Below, one piece after another: positions 63,260 through 64,000 of a stretch of DNA of 64,000 nt (within the stretch, counting starts at the first letter, position 1; every line of letters starts with the position of its first letter). The DNA lies in contig PTFA01000369.1 in the NCBI GenBank assembly GCA_003342895.1, positions 551,829 to 615,828 of the forward strand, given 5' to 3'. The notes beneath the pieces are model-generated. The model worked only from the letters and a program-made list of their open reading frames with translations. It did not search any database and was not told the DNA's origin. Source of the stretch: Casuarius casuarius (lineage: Eukaryota > Chordata > Aves > Casuariiformes > Casuariidae). The position numbers and the translations under genes were made by a program.

Positions 63260-64000
63260 ACCTAGACAAGGGAAGCAAGGTTGGCTAGGATGTGGACCAA
63301 CAATCCTGATTTTTTTTTCCCCCTTGTTGGCTATCTAAACTTAAGGGAACTGAATAATCCTTATTGAACAAGACTTTGTAATTAATGCTAATAACTAACA
63401 TGCTATGGGGTACTCTATTCATCAGTGAACTGGTGGTAAAAGAATACGTATGGTAGAGCTGTGAACAGAACTCAGGTTTTAAAACAGACCCTGGTAGGCA
63501 GTCATCTTGGAAACAAGATTTAAACTCTGTATTCCTTTTTTCCAGTATTTTGGTGCTATTTCACTGGTAATTCTTGCAGCATTCAAAATGCTAACATCTG
63601 GAATTGATGAGTTTAGTGATCGATAGTGTAGTAACTGCAGAATAAAATACTGCTTTGAAGGAATTGTTACATAGCGAGCTTTAGTCATTTAAGAGCTGGC
63701 AAGCTGTTGAAAGTTTTTAGGTACCTAAGGAAACCATACTCCTTTAATGCATATGGCAAGCACTAGGAGGAGCTCAGATAATCTAGAAGGTGGTTCTTTC
63801 TTGCATCCGAAACAGAACAGTGTGTGGTTGTGTCTGCACTAGTATTGTGGTTCAGCTCAGGAGTGAAGACTGGGAGTGCATTTCCTGGCCCTTTCCACTC
63901 AACCTGGCTTTGTCTCCCACTGCAGACTGATTTCAGAGCATGTGGAGTCAGTTCCTTTCAAAGGCAACTAAATTGGAATGTACTCCAACTGCTGATGGAC

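Larger units (their letters stand above)
49684..64000. other. Probable intronic DNA to the end of the window
   Basis: T- and G-leaning AT-rich DNA without a recognisable protein domain. It holds microsatellites, homopolymers, a 14-bp tandem repeat and two exon-like blocks (58,469-58,555 and 60,897-61,094). Isolated good acceptors, for example near 56,541, lack a matching donor. The region is open at its right edge. Confidence 0.55.

Noticed and set aside
1..64000. CRISPR arrays, operons, bacterial promoters, rRNA or tRNA genes
   Set aside because: No spaced direct-repeat array, no Shine-Dalgarno-led gene series, and no tRNA or rRNA-like core was seen. The CR1 elements, CpG island and splice signals show vertebrate nuclear DNA.

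Overview
The window looks like vertebrate nuclear DNA, most probably from a bird or another sauropsid. It is AT-rich and almost free of long open frames. It carries two decayed CR1-type LINE fragments, one ending in the typical CR1 3' octamer tail, some faint MIR-like SINE relics, many microsatellites, and one strong CpG island. No complete protein-coding gene can be demonstrated. Nearly all open frames are short chance frames, and many begin at non-ATG codons.

Layout. Positions 1-8,300 are unique AT-rich DNA with small tandem and inverted repeats, including a 39-bp-arm hairpin at 3,342-3,434. Positions 8,309-9,897 hold a CR1 LINE body, truncated at both ends, with a frameshifted reverse transcriptase. 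Positions 9,900-25,080 are noncoding, with microsatellites, a 38-bp duplication, MIR-like relics near 19.2 and 23.2 kb, and exon-like blocks at 13.65 kb (+) and 23.4 kb (-). Positions 25,085-25,962 are a CR1 3' end. Positions 26-38.4 kb are AT-rich and tend to A excess on the + strand.

The functional centre is the CpG island at about 38,540-40,690. It has GC boxes, two opposed CCAAT boxes, a perfect GTCACGTGAC palindrome, and an ATG-free stretch ending in a consensus splice donor at 39,356/39,357. This suggests a noncoding first exon of a + strand gene whose first intron fills much of the rest of the window. A minus-strand donor at 38,466/38,465, and an apparent switch from A excess (left) to T/G excess (right), suggest that the island is a bidirectional promoter with a second gene running leftward.

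Positions 40.7-64 kb look intronic. They contain a probable minus-strand solo LTR at about 48,460-49,679 (TATA-like box, polyadenylation signal, possible 4-bp target duplication) and two exon-like blocks at 58.5 and 60.9 kb that share the same intron phase. I could not name either gene from sequence alone, and no gene symbol is given.
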